Part shown: positions 47,073 through 58,938 of the stretch, piece by piece
Position numbering within the stretch: position 1 is the stretch's first letter
Layout: the number at the start of each line of letters is the position of its first letter
From: Diadema setosum
Taxonomy: Eukaryota; Echinodermata; Echinoidea; Diadematoida; Diadematidae
Direction: 5' to 3'
DNA length: 64,000 nt
NCBI GenBank assembly: GCA_033980235.1
Contig: CM067062.1
Span: 12,977,991-13,041,990 of the forward strand
The notes under the pieces: generated by a model
Told to the model about the DNA's origin: nothing
Database searches by the model: none
What the model saw: the letters and a program-made list of their open reading frames with translations, nothing else
Made by a program: the position numbers and the translations under genes

Positions 47073-47313
47073 TTATTCTACCTTCAAGTTCTTTACAGCT
47101 GTTTCTGTTTCCTATCCTTCATCTCCCTCAGTACAACCTCAACTTGTATCTCACTGTTGCACTTTTGACTGTCACTATTTACCTTCCTTACTCTCTCCTC
47201 ATGTTGCCTCCTCTCTTCACTCTCCTCTTTCTAGGGCCTTCTTGCTCCAAATAATCAGTCTTTTCAAGGACTACATACAAATGATGTCACTGCAGACCTC
47301 TCTTCCTCTTTTA

Positions 47314-47794
47314 CCCCTTTCAGGTAATCGCGGTTCAATTATCCGCATCCAAATAATGCGGATAAAGTAGTCAAAATCGCGTTCATATATCCCATGAAGT
47401 GCGCACTACTTTTACGAGCACCCGTTCAGGTGCGAAGGACGGAGTTATTTGTCATGGTTACGGCGCACGCCTCTGTAATGACACATGCACGTGCGTGTAC
47501 AACTGCAAAACTGCGTATACTATAACTCACGTGTATGCACACCTCTCGCGCGCTCAAGCTCAGCAATCAGCGGTTGTGCGGGAAATCGAGTGACCTTTGA
47601 CCGAACTGTGGAATGTTAGTGCGGATAAGTCGTAAATCGCGTTCATGTATTCTCGATCTACTCCTCATGCTGCAATTATGCGCATAATAGCAGCATAAAA
47701 ATAATGCGCACTTTTCTACTCCTCTCCCGTTCATGTAATCGAAATTTTACGACTTGTGCTCCTATTATCCGCATCCACGATTACCTGAAAGGGG
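47314..47794. mobile_element. MITE with CCCCTTTCAGGTAATCG termini
   Basis: 481 bp. CCCCTTTCAGGTAATCG at the left; the complement of the right end reads CCCCTTTCAGGTAATCGTGG. TA on both sides. Internal TTATCCGCATCCA and ATAATGCGGATAA units recur inverted, with GTTCATGTAT blocks. Not coding. Confidence 0.88.
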
Positions 47795-47796
47795 TA

Positions 47797-48914
47797 TTTA
47801 AAACAATGCAGTACCGGTACATCAAGGTGTTGGCTCCATATCAATTCTCATTGTCAGTTATTCCGTGTAAAATTTATGTGTTTACACAAAATGCTCTCAT
47901 TTGCAGACTTGGGTAAAGCAGGCTTTATCGTCCCATGAAGTGTTCAAACACACACATAAGAAATTTAATCATTGATACCAAATAAATCTGTGTCAGATAA
48001 CTTGTTGCTCCTAGCAGAACAGCTGGGCATGTGTTTCAGTCCACATGCATTCATACACAGACACCACATTACAGCAATACTGCATGTCCCACACACACAC
48101 ACAATGTTTTGGAGCCGTTTATTCCACACGCTGTGCCACTACCGGCATTACGCACGCTTAGCATTCTACATGATTGTTTGTGTCGCATCCGATGCCTGTT
48201 TTCAACGAGCGCATGGGGGAGTTCGTCCTCACGATGAACTCCACATCAAAACTCTGACTGCATGGATGTTGTATACCTAAATGCACCCAGAAGAAAGCTG
48301 TCCTGAGGCATACAGAAGCTCACATCTCAAGATTATGCATGATATTCTGTCGAAGTGAAATGCATTTAGGATGCTTCAGTCATAAATTCATTCAGTGAAG
48401 TACTATGAACATCATCCTCTAAAATGTCAACACCTGTGTTAACCAAAGAGAATTGACAGAAAAAAAATGGACAGGTCATGTGCTGCCAAGACGGATGCAA
48501 TATGCTGTACACTGTACACTACTTACAACTGTATGAACCACAGCTGTAAGAAAATGGTTCAGTGAAATCTCCACTAGAGCTTGCTTAATAAATACAATTG
48601 TGTGGAATTAACAACACCACCAACATTACTATGATAAGATTCCCATGCATGTCTATCATCAGATACACATTTCTTAGGCATTGTCGGTACTGGTACATGC
48701 ATACAATTGTACATATTCATACACGTAATGCCCTTGTCAAGGTGTACCTATTGATTTCTGGACCTTCAATTACAAAATGTGACAGTGGAAGGAGCAACAC
48801 ACCATTGCAGTACAACAAAAACTGGTAATTCCTAAATGGCATGAGAATTTTTTTTTCTTTGGTATTTAGCAAGAAGCCATAGTGGTCAACAATAGGGTCA
48901 ATGACAGTGGTCAA
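47797..48914. other. No gene seen
   Basis: AT-rich with no exon or repeat family recognised. Confidence 0.5.
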
Positions 48915-48916
48915 TA

Positions 48917-49359
48917 GGCCCGTGCACACACAACGAAAATCGAAATTACAATCGCGATCCAAATTTCGATTTTTTTGTCGACCGTTCATACACAAGGAAA
49001 AATCACACTTCGCATCAAGGAAAGAATGATCAGTGGCCAAATTGCGCATGCGCGAAACTTGCATGACCGAAGACTGACCCCGCGGTCCCAAAAATGTTGA
49101 CGTTCACTTGTTCACGCGCTATGAACGATGGGATTAAAAATACCGATTTCCGAATCTCGATCGCGCTCACACACACGACGCTTGGCAAATAATTGCGATT
49201 ATTCTGAAAAATCGCACTAATAGTGCGAGTTGGATCGCGATAAGGATCGCGGTAATTAGTGCGATTTTTCTGTCCACACTGGAAAAAATTTCGAAATTTT
49301 GATCGCGATAAGAAAATCGATTTTTAAATCACACTTTTTCCCTTGTGTGTGAACGGGCC
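48917..49359. mobile_element. TA-flanked MITE, GGCCCGTTCACA family, copy 3
   Basis: 443 bp, TA at 48915-48916 and 49360-49361. Left end is GGCCCGTGCACAC, one change from the other copies. A short extra stretch at about 49095-49115 (GTTGACGTTCACTTGTTC) is absent from copies 1 and 2. Confidence 0.94.
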
Positions 49360-49361
49360 TA

Positions 49362-50681
49362 ATGACAAAGTCAGGAAAAACAGAGGAAGCTGACCCATGG
49401 CAGGCCTTTGTCCTTGAATTATGGCCTCAGTGTACAAACTCTGACCTAAATTTTATCACCTTCCAAAGACTACATCCGCTGCTATGTACTCTAGGAGTAT
49501 AAAGATTCGACTCCATTCAAAAAGAGGTTTTGGTGCATTTGACGGTAGACAGTAGTCCATGAGGAAGTGTCTTGCATAGGGCAGATTAATCGACAGTGCA
49601 AATTCAATGCAGTATTATCTGAATTTCACCATCTAGGCCTACAATGTACATGTAACTTGGTGTTTTCAGCAATTGTCTGGTTGGAAAATAGTCAACAAAA
49701 CCTGTCAGCTCAGCCCTGCTGACACAGACTTGGTTATGTGCTGTACTCTGGACTATACATCAGATAATGCATAAAATATTGAGATGTACATCGTAACTAT
49801 TTCTTTTTACCCTATCAGTAACATGCTGATCTGAATACCATCACTGGTGCCACTTTATGTTTTGAAGGTTTGGGAAAAGGTTGCCTCGCAGTTGTATCAA
49901 CAGTACAGCAATTATAGTATCTATTACATACTTTTCGGGGGGGGGGGGTTCACTTTCTTTTCACTAGTTTCCAACAAATACTGTACATTGGTAACATCAC
50001 ATGATTACACTACCATGCTATTTCAGGTTATTTTTTTTTTTTTTTTTTAGTTTTTTGTTTATTCATCCACCTTGCTCTAAATGCAACTCAACAAGGAAAT
50101 TCTGGAAATACACCCCCCCCCAAAAAAAAGACCCTCATAAAAATGAATGTACATGTAAATATTATATTATGGAAAATTCTGTACATGATGCAGAAGAAAG
50201 GGGGAAAACATGACACTGTGACCATCACATGATAATATACAAATTGAGTCATGAAGGCTGTTAATGTTTTACTATGTAAATGAAACCAAGTAGGTATTTT
50301 AAATCGAGCTATCACTGGGGAAAAAAAAATCCCGACAGTCTACTTCTCTCCTCCAACCCTGCAATATAACAATGGACAATTAATGTCTCTCAGTCTCACA
50401 GTATTCACAGTTGTCTTAAAATAGCTCTCTTTTTCATTTTCATAAACAAAAAGAAGACAATGTAAAATGAACAATGGAAACATGCAAACAACAAAAAAAT
50501 GCATCATATACATGACGTACAATGTACGTGTAGGCCAAATAGCTGTCTAAAAATATCGCATGGATCAAATGTTGGTTATAGCAAATAAAAGGCTTTGTTA
50601 CATGAAAACAAAAAAGGTTCAGCAGAAAATCAAATAACAGATTCCAAATCACACCTCAGCAAACTTGAATAATATGGTATG
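49362..50681. other. No gene seen
   Basis: AT-rich, G run at 49937-49948, T run at 50031-50050. No recognised exon. Confidence 0.5.
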
Positions 50682-50810
50682 TGTACAATAGACATGATGT
50701 CTGTTGTATCATAGACTGTATATTGTACAATAGACATATATGTCTATTGTATCATAGATTGTATATTGTACAATAGACATATATTGTCTATTCTATCATA
50801 TACATGTATG
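50682..50810. repeat. Tandem array of a palindromic 43-bp unit
   Basis: Three units start at 50682, 50724 and 50767 (spacing 42-43). Each is TGTACAATAGACATATATGT followed by CTATTGTATCATAGAYTGTA; the ACAATAGACAT/ATGTCTATTGT halves pair, so every unit is a hairpin. Confidence 0.9.
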
Positions 50811-53198
50811 ATAAACAATTGATTGCTCAGATCAAAAGATGATATCACACAATGTTTATTTCACAGGAAAGTTAAACCATAGCACACAAACCAATAGGAC
50901 GGCCATGCCACTGTTCATAAATTTGCTAAATATCTCTCAGGCCTATATAAACTTACATAACAAATGTTAAAGCAAAGTACAGATAGTAAGGTACAGTCAT
51001 ACAAATCTGATACAAGTGTACCAGTGGTAACCTATGGATGTGTCAACACGGGGGTAATCACTTCCTTAATATGACAACATCGATGCTGTATCATTGACGA
51101 CGTACATGTATGTAATCTTGTGTTGTGGCCGACAGCAATCACAACCTCAAGCTCTGGAACAGGAATGAATCAGCTTACCTGTCCCATTGCGATCGATACA
51201 GGATGCGTCATTATAAAGGAACAACTCAGCATAGAGATCAACAGGAATCAAAACTATCTTGTAAAGTTGTATCTCTGTGTCAGCATTACCTACGTGAATG
51301 AGACTTGTCCCATTTGTGACCCAGAAAATTTGATTCTTTTCATAAGCTGGTACTATATACAGGTAGGGTAATTCAGACCTTCCATTAGAAAGATAGAACT
51401 GGAAACTTCTTCATAATTACAGTGTAGGATGAAACTAGAGCTGTACACTACAGATTTCCAGTGAATTTGTTCAGACAGCAACAAAATTCCAACATCCGTT
51501 ATTCTCAGCACAAAAAAGGTAGCATATTCTCAAGTGACATAAGGATAGTTTTTATTTCTTTTTTTTTTCAAAACTGATGTATAATATTGTATGATTTCAC
51601 AAACAATGTTGGAGGACACTATTCTTCAACCATGCAAATTTTGGTGACATTTGCAAAGGGGATATATAGCCTTTAAGCACATTGACAGAGCTTATGTGTC
51701 CAAAAGCAAAACAGGATTTGGAATCACAAATGCCCGTTCTGTGCCCTAGAAAGGGAAATATGTTTAAAACCGCAACTACAAACACTGACACATAGTTTGA
51801 GAAAACAAGAAAGGATAAAAATACCTGGGCTGATGTCAACTTTGGTGGTTAAATTGGGATCTGTCTGGAGGACATGGACACATCAACTATTGCAAGTCAT
51901 TATTTTTTCCCCCATAAATTTGAAGTGATGACTATACAGTGGTTGTACATTAAAAGTACTGTAGCCCTGAAAGAGCTTATCAATGTCAGAAAAACAGACT
52001 AGAAAAAAACATCTGCTTCATCCAACAAGATATCCAACTGCTCCTTCATAGATGCCCTGTTGATAACTTATGGTACAGAGGAACCATGTTATAGGCCTAA
52101 TTAGGCCATGAAAACCATGACAATTACCTTGTTATACCAGGTTTCTCACTAGGCCTATATAAAGGTGCAAAAAACAAGACATGGGAAAAAAAGGTTTTGA
52201 CCTACAATATCACCTTATCACTGTATATCAAGAAGATACTGGTATGTCATATCCAACCTCTTTGCAACAAGTTTCCACTCCACTGCATATACATGTATGC
52301 CATCTTTTTAATACAAGTACATCTCATAGTGATTCTCTTCGTGTCCCAACAAAATTTTGTAGACAATATAAAACATTGGGAATTTGCACTTGTGACTAAA
52401 GGCATTTACAACTTCCAGAATGACTCTGTGCAAATGTAATTTCCCATTATTCATTCACAGAATAATGAAGAATATTCCTCTTAAAATAAGCTTTAAGAGT
52501 ACTACCTTCACTGTACATCTGTGCTATGTAAAAGGAGCCCTACCCCCCTGCTGTATTATAGCCATACTTACTGTTTACATCACTTTTTTCTTTTTCTTTT
52601 TTTGGTGAAACGATCTTTAGCTGAACGCCTTCACATGGCTCGCAAACATTGCATAAGTGCTATATCGCACTGCGAAAGCACATGAAAATAGCTGGCGTAC
52701 ATATGCACCAACTGCAAACAGGGATCACAATTCTGGCAGTGTTGTTGATGTCTTTCTCGTATTTTCCTGATTTTTTCAAAGGTACATAAACATTCACTTC
52801 CAGGAAAAAAAAAATGGCGGCCCACATCGGCTCCCAAAAGTTCTATCATACTTGAGGACATGTTTTCAAAATCCACAAACATTGGGAAAACAACAAAGAA
52901 TCCAGTTTCTTAGACCCTTGTTCCTTAACTGTGATGTTAAGAAATACCAAAAATAAAATTCTGGATGTGATATGTTGTCATTTAGGTGACAAAATTTCAC
53001 TTTTGTCAGAGATTGTGCCTACCGGTATATTATTTGTTGTTTATTGTAGATTGGTAGTGTCCTAGTATATGTGTGGTATGTGTATAGAATGTATCGTTGT
53101 GTTTAGCGGTATATTACCGAATATGTTGTACCTGCCATGAACAGGCTCAAGGGCAAGGCAGCAAACTGCCACAATTCACAATTACTCTACAATTTGTA
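50811..53198. other. No gene recognised
   Basis: AT-rich. A donor-like CAG/GTAAGC on the minus strand near 51175 and an AAAATGGCGGCCC (YY1-like) near 52811 were noted but have no supporting frame. Short open frames lack domains. Confidence 0.45.
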
Positions 53199-53659
53199 GA
53201 CTCTAACGTCAATTTCTGCAAAGTCGCCACTTGCATGTGTTTCCTATGCACTCCCGGGTTGGCAAACTAACGATAGGCACTGAATTAGTTCGCCGCCCAT
53301 AGTGCACCATTTGATTATTAGCATGTGTGTTATATACACACTTCAATGTAGGATGCATTGTGCATCACTGCGTTTGAAAAACTTTGGTAATCTGCCACCT
53401 GAAATCCATTCGAAATCAAAAACATTCATTGCATTAAAAATGGTTTTGTCACTTGTTACATATTATGGTAAAATAAATTTGGATTACAATTATTTGTGTT
53501 TTTATGGAGGAAAAAGGTGAATTAGGAATGTCTTTGGAGAGCGATGAAAATCTGTCGCCCCAGCTGATCTCCAATCGTGGCGCGGATTACATGCGATGTG
53601 AATGTCTGGCCACTTTAGGTAGTGGCGACTTAAAAATGGTAATCAACGTTAGTGTAGTA
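53199..53659. mobile_element. Decayed MITE with CTAACGT...AAGTCGCCACT termini
   Basis: Left CTCTAACGTCAATTTCTGCA then AAGTCGCCACTTG. The complement of the right end is CACTAACGTTGATTACCATT then TTTAAGTCGCCACTACC. The match is imperfect and borders are approximate. The short open frame at 53504-53707 falls inside. Confidence 0.55.
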
Positions 53660-54999
53660 CATGTAAGTGCATCACAAGTCAAATCTGTCGCTTTTAGTAC
53701 ATTTTGATAAACCACGCGGTTCCATAAAAGTAGACCTCTTGAGGCTCTACTCACATTTTTTGGTTAGTTTAGTAGTTAGATCTAGGGCCTACAGACTTTA
53801 CGTGGCCCATCCCGCATAATATATAATCTGCTCTGTAGTGTAGATTCCTACAAACAGTGCAATCAAGATAATGTTATATTACTACTATTGATTGGGTGTT
53901 GGCCTACAATAGGCCTACTGTAGCTGTAATACACACTTCACTGAACCCAAGTTCGCACGCTCCGCATCCATTCGCACTTGCAACAGAAAGTGGCAACTGG
54001 TCGGGAAAAGGTGTCTCCCTTCCCTACTTGCTACAACCATATTTTTCATACTGAACCGCGGAGAAACCGCATTGTTTACATCCCAACAAAACGTCTACCC
54101 GAATAAACATTTACCCGTTGTTGAGACCCGAACTCTTGACCCTAGGCACGAACACGTCTCTTCTTCAGGAACCTGTCCACCTCGATATTCTCGGAGCTTG
54201 TTGTTGCCACCCACCTGCGCTAATGATCCTCCGTATTTTTACATGACTCAACCACTCAAACAAACTCCGTCTGTTTTCTTCGTCAGATTGTGAAATTGCT
54301 TGAGCGTGTCACATGACTACTCCGTGTGAAAACAGTGCGAAGTCATGATCGCGCCTCTCACGTACACCGAGCCTATGCTAAGCGACGGTTCTGTGCTGGC
54401 CCAGAAATCTCATTCATCACTAATTTCTGCATCAATTTGGACAAAAGAGGGCGGCAATCCCTTATCATTATGATACGTGTCTTTCTGTTTCCTGTCGGGA
54501 AAATTCTTGCAAAAATATGGTGTTTGAATAAGCAGGGTCACCTCGGTGTTAACATGTTGTTGTTGTTTTTTGTTGTTTTTTTGTTTGTTTGTTTTTTGTT
54601 TGTTTTTTTTTTTTTTTGGGGGGGGGGGGGTTCTTGACACTTGATAACAAGGTTTCTTTGTAGTAGTTGGTTATTGAAACATGTTATGCTGTTAATAAAC
54701 TTCGAGATTGTTCTCATGTTCTTGTTCTTTATAACATGGTTTTGAAACTTGAAACTTGCAGTTTGTAGTTCATAATCTTGATTTGCTTTTTGATTGCCAT
54801 CCTCTGGTGGAATGGTATGTAATGTGACGAAACAATGCCGTTGTCTTGATTTCAATTACACATGGTATTATGATCGTAATTATACTGAATTAACATGTTG
54901 TCTCGTACCCCAGACATGCAAACAGAGTTTGAAGATTCATCACTGAAGTATTTTGATGATTTAAAAGAAGAAACACACTCTTCGACTATAAGTTTCCTG
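53660..54999. other. No gene recognised
   Basis: 53940-54440 is somewhat GC-richer, with open frames lacking domains. 54557-54631 is a T/G-rich tract ending in a run of G. Confidence 0.45.
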
Positions 55000-55112
55000 T
55001 TAAAGGAAAGGTTCACCTTACTATAAAAATACTGAGAGAATGCAAGGAATATTAATGAAACACAAAAGTGAAAGTTTGAGGAAAATCAGACAATCCATTC
55101 AGTCATAACTTG

Positions 55113-55165
<53 letters not shown>

Positions 55166-55597
55166 TTTCAGTGCGACCATCGTTGGATGAGAAGACTACT
55201 ACAGCTTGTGATGCGTAGAACGATATAAAAAAATTAAAGAAATTCAATATATTTTCACTTTTTTCACACGATAAAAGAGCACTTGGTTGCCTCTTTCAGA
55301 AGGCAGAGGGAATTACATTCCCCTCATAATACGTCAGTAAAAGTCGAGGGAATGTGTAATTTTTCAAAAAGAAATTAAATTTTGTGGAATTCCCTTCATA
55401 TTATCGTTTAACGCGCGTGACATAAAATTGTTTATAGTAGTCTTCTCATCCAGTAGTGAATGCGAAAAAAGTGCAAAAATTCATAACTTTTCAACGGATT
55501 GTCCGATTTTCCTCAAACCTTTACTGATGTGTTCCACTGATATCGCTGCATTCACTCCATGGACATATAATATGTTATGGTGAACTTGCCCTCTAAA
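55000..55597. mobile_element. TTAAAGGACAAGTTCACC hairpin MITE, copy 2
   Basis: Left TTAAAGGAAAGGTTCACCTT, right GGTGAACTTGCCCTCTAA. Arms share AGTTTGAGGAAAATCRGACA and TGGATGAGAAGACTACT with the copy at 30541. An (AT)n run at 55114-55159 has expanded in the left arm. The right TTAA is mutated. Confidence 0.88.
55114..55159. repeat. (AT)n microsatellite within the MITE
   Basis: About 23 AT units, absent at the same place in the 30541 copy. Confidence 0.97.
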
Positions 55598-57231
55598 TAA
55601 GTGAAAGTTCGAAAGTTAGATGGGGGATCCAGCTGACATTGTACGGAGTCAGCGGCCTGCGGCTGCCTACTACACTGTACTGCACATTAGAATACTAGTA
55701 AACAGAATTGTTGTTGATACCACGTGGTTGATATTAGTGGGGAAGTCCCACTTCAGAGCGCGCTTCACCGATACGCGTTGGGCGCGTACGCGTGGTAACT
55801 AACCAGTGTTTCAATGACGTATTACCCATGGATTCTGACGTCACTGCACAACAACATACGAGAGTATGAGGCACAACAAAACAATATCAGCGGTGTATTT
55901 GACTCAGACATTACGTTTTGATTTATGGCATTTAGGATAAAAGGTAAACAACATGCATGTAGCAAACAATAAATTCCGTATTAATCGTATGACTGGTATA
56001 ACACGGGAAAATAAGTGGTATTGACGAAGTTAAGCATCCCGGAGCTGATTATACTGGTAAGTAAATATGAAATAGTACAGTTCATTGCTTAACATCGTGC
56101 CAAGTAATGATGATTCAATGTTTAGTATGTTTAGAGTGTCATTGCAAATTTGTTCAACTTGCCCCCCCCCCACCCCCATATACGCTAGTTGAAGGATGCT
56201 TCTGTTGGAGTTTTGAAGGCGTTGACAACAAGTTTTCAGCACATACAGAGTACACTTTAAAGACTTTTTTTTTAATCATGTCACACAGCACTTGGACACT
56301 GTCCACAGACAAATCTTTAGTTACCAACTGCAAGTGTCAATGTTGAAGATCCCACTGCTGAATCAAAAAGTCTCAAGTAACTAGCTGGGAAAAGCATGAG
56401 TGTACATTCATTTATAAATGTAGTTCGCTGAGTGCTTCGTGTTATGCACTCATGTCATAATCATGGATTTTCTACTGCATGCCGTCTGAGAACTGTTTAG
56501 GATCACTGAATATAGGATAATAAAGGTAGTATATAGGAAGCAAGGTCGAACAGGCATTATGAATGTCGTAATCACTGCTCGTTATGATGTTTTTTGTTGC
56601 TGTCTTTTCTTGAAACGTCGAATGCCCGATAGAACTAGTGATGTAATTAAACGCAGATGGAAATTGCATTGTCTAAATTAATTTGGATGACCGAATCACA
56701 ACTTTCAAGTATTCGACCCATGAGTTCACGACTAATAATGTCACCCTGTTAGTTACCAATCTGTCTCGGTGCTCCGTGGTAAAACTCGATTATAAGACCC
56801 TTCTTTTCCTCTTCTCTTTCAAGTCATTGCACTTTTTCGGACAAGCGCGGGGTCGATACGTGATATGAGACGCTCCTTTATTTGATTGTCATTTCTATCA
56901 CGTCCCTGATGTTTACCATGTCTACTCAGATAAATGTAATAATCGTCAAACTTTAAAGGAACAGTTACGTTGAAATGAAATGAAGTGGTATGTCCGGGGT
57001 TATGTACAGGAGTAGGCTGCGTTATGGATGCTCTTTAGATTATATTAACAAAACAAGCAAATAATGGTGTCATTTTGAATGATGGACACATGAGAAGTGT
57101 GCGCTTTCACTCGCCTTTGAAAGCAGCCCGATAAATTATATAACTATATCATTGCTTTTATCATTATTACAACAGGTTTCTAAATAAAGAGGATGGCAAT
57201 GTTGTAACAATTCTTGTTAATTAAAGTTGTC

Positions 57232-57276
<45 letters not shown>

Positions 57277-57444
57277 CCTCCTGCACCTATCCCCATCCCC
57301 TCCCCTCCCCTCATCCCCCCCCCCCCCCCCCTCTAGAATGGACTAGAAGAGAATCTGGCACAAAATGTCTACAGCTCATTGACTCAACGAAAAGCCTTCA
57401 AGGAAAGGGTAGAACGTAACTAAAAACACACTCTCTCCTGCGAC
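55598..57444. other. Region upstream of the TSSK gene
   Basis: AT-rich. TGACGTCA (CRE consensus) at 55837, C run at 56161-56170, (TC)n then (CA)n at 57240-57275 and a C run at 57316-57331. The TSSK promoter probably lies here, but no box could be assigned with confidence. Confidence 0.45.
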
Positions 57445-57453
57445 ATGGCAACC
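57445..57453 (+). CDS. Tentative first coding exon of the TSSK gene
   Basis: ATGGCAACC is followed directly by the donor GTAAGT. It encodes Met-Ala-Thr and ends in phase 0, which matches the phase-0 start of the next exon at 58629. The 58629 exon has no in-frame ATG before the kinase core and is closed upstream by an in-frame TAA near 58583, so a separate start exon is needed. The choice of this ATG is inference; another upstream exon is possible. Confidence 0.45.
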
Positions 57454-58889
57454 GTAAGTTGTACCGGGAAAATATCATGCACTCATTACAATTTCAGAGA
57501 GATGAATATTTCGGTTCAAACGGACCGGGTGTTTCCAAATTTCACCAAACTTCTGTTCCTCAAATTTAACGACCACACTTATGATGGTGGCACTGCAGTG
57601 TTTGTGTCGTGGAAAAATATTAGCAATCACATTTTTTTTTACACTATTCTTCAATTAATGAGATTTTTGCACAGATGCATTTAAATTTCAGCGCGTTTCA
57701 ATTGATTCAATGCAATATGTTTATTTCGCAGGATGAATAGAAACCTTAGTCCGCAGACTGAAATGTTTTATTTATATACATACTAACATTAACATTAATA
57801 AAACATAATAATCATGTCAAGATTCTCATTCTTGTGTTTTGTTCAATGCTGCTGACAATCATAATGATGGTTGTTCTGATCTCGGTAATGATCTGTTTTG
57901 AAGATGGTTAAGGACCTATACTTGACTGTGGCACAAATAAATTGCCTGCACGTGCGGTTTAGTAGACAGTGATTTTCTTTGTGGATTTTTTACCACGATG
58001 TTGATATCATCATCTTTATCTACTATAGAAATGACGCCATCAAAATGGCCAATTAAACTCCACAAAGATAGGGCTCTTTCTCAATTCAGCGACGTATTGC
58101 GGAGACTTAACAGTGCATGAAGCACCATGATAAGTTTGTTACCATTCACTTGGTTCTCTTATCTACCGAGTATTCATTCGATCCGTGATCCATTGGTAAT
58201 AGATTTTATCAACTATATCTTGACAATAGACTTGCAATAATGTCTTTTTTTTTTGTAGAATAGTTGAATGATTTCATGAAAACATTCAACTATATCTTGA
58301 CAATATAGACTTGCACAAAAATTACTTTTGTGGAAACGTTGAATGGTTTCATGAAAACATTCAGTTATATCTTGACAATAGACTCGCAGAAAATTTATTT
58401 TTGTAGAATAGTTGAAATGGTTTCATAAAAACATTCAACTATATCTTGACAATAGACTTATAGGACATTTCTTTTTGTATATACGGGCTGCATGAAAACA
58501 TTCAACTATTTTGACAATAGACTTGCAAAACATTTATTTTTGTAGAATAGTTGAATGGTTTCATGACAACTCATGACGCATGATAAGATGCAAGAGTAAG
58601 ATGCACGTCTTTCCCGACCTCGTTAAAGGACCACACAACCATTGAAGCTGCAGACTGCCGGCGACACGGCTACATCCTTTCCGACAAGACGCTGGGCTCG
58701 GGGACCTACGCGAAGGTCAAGTTGGCCCGCGTCATGGAGCGGAAGATGAACCGAAACCCAAAACTGCAGGACGACCTCAGCGCCAAAGGACACAACATGG
58801 TAATCTTTAGATTCTATTATATTCTTACGCGTTCGGTCCTTAATATGTTTTTGCTTAGAATTGTATTGTTTCTTTATTTGTTTGTTTTT

Positions 58890-58938
<49 letters not shown>

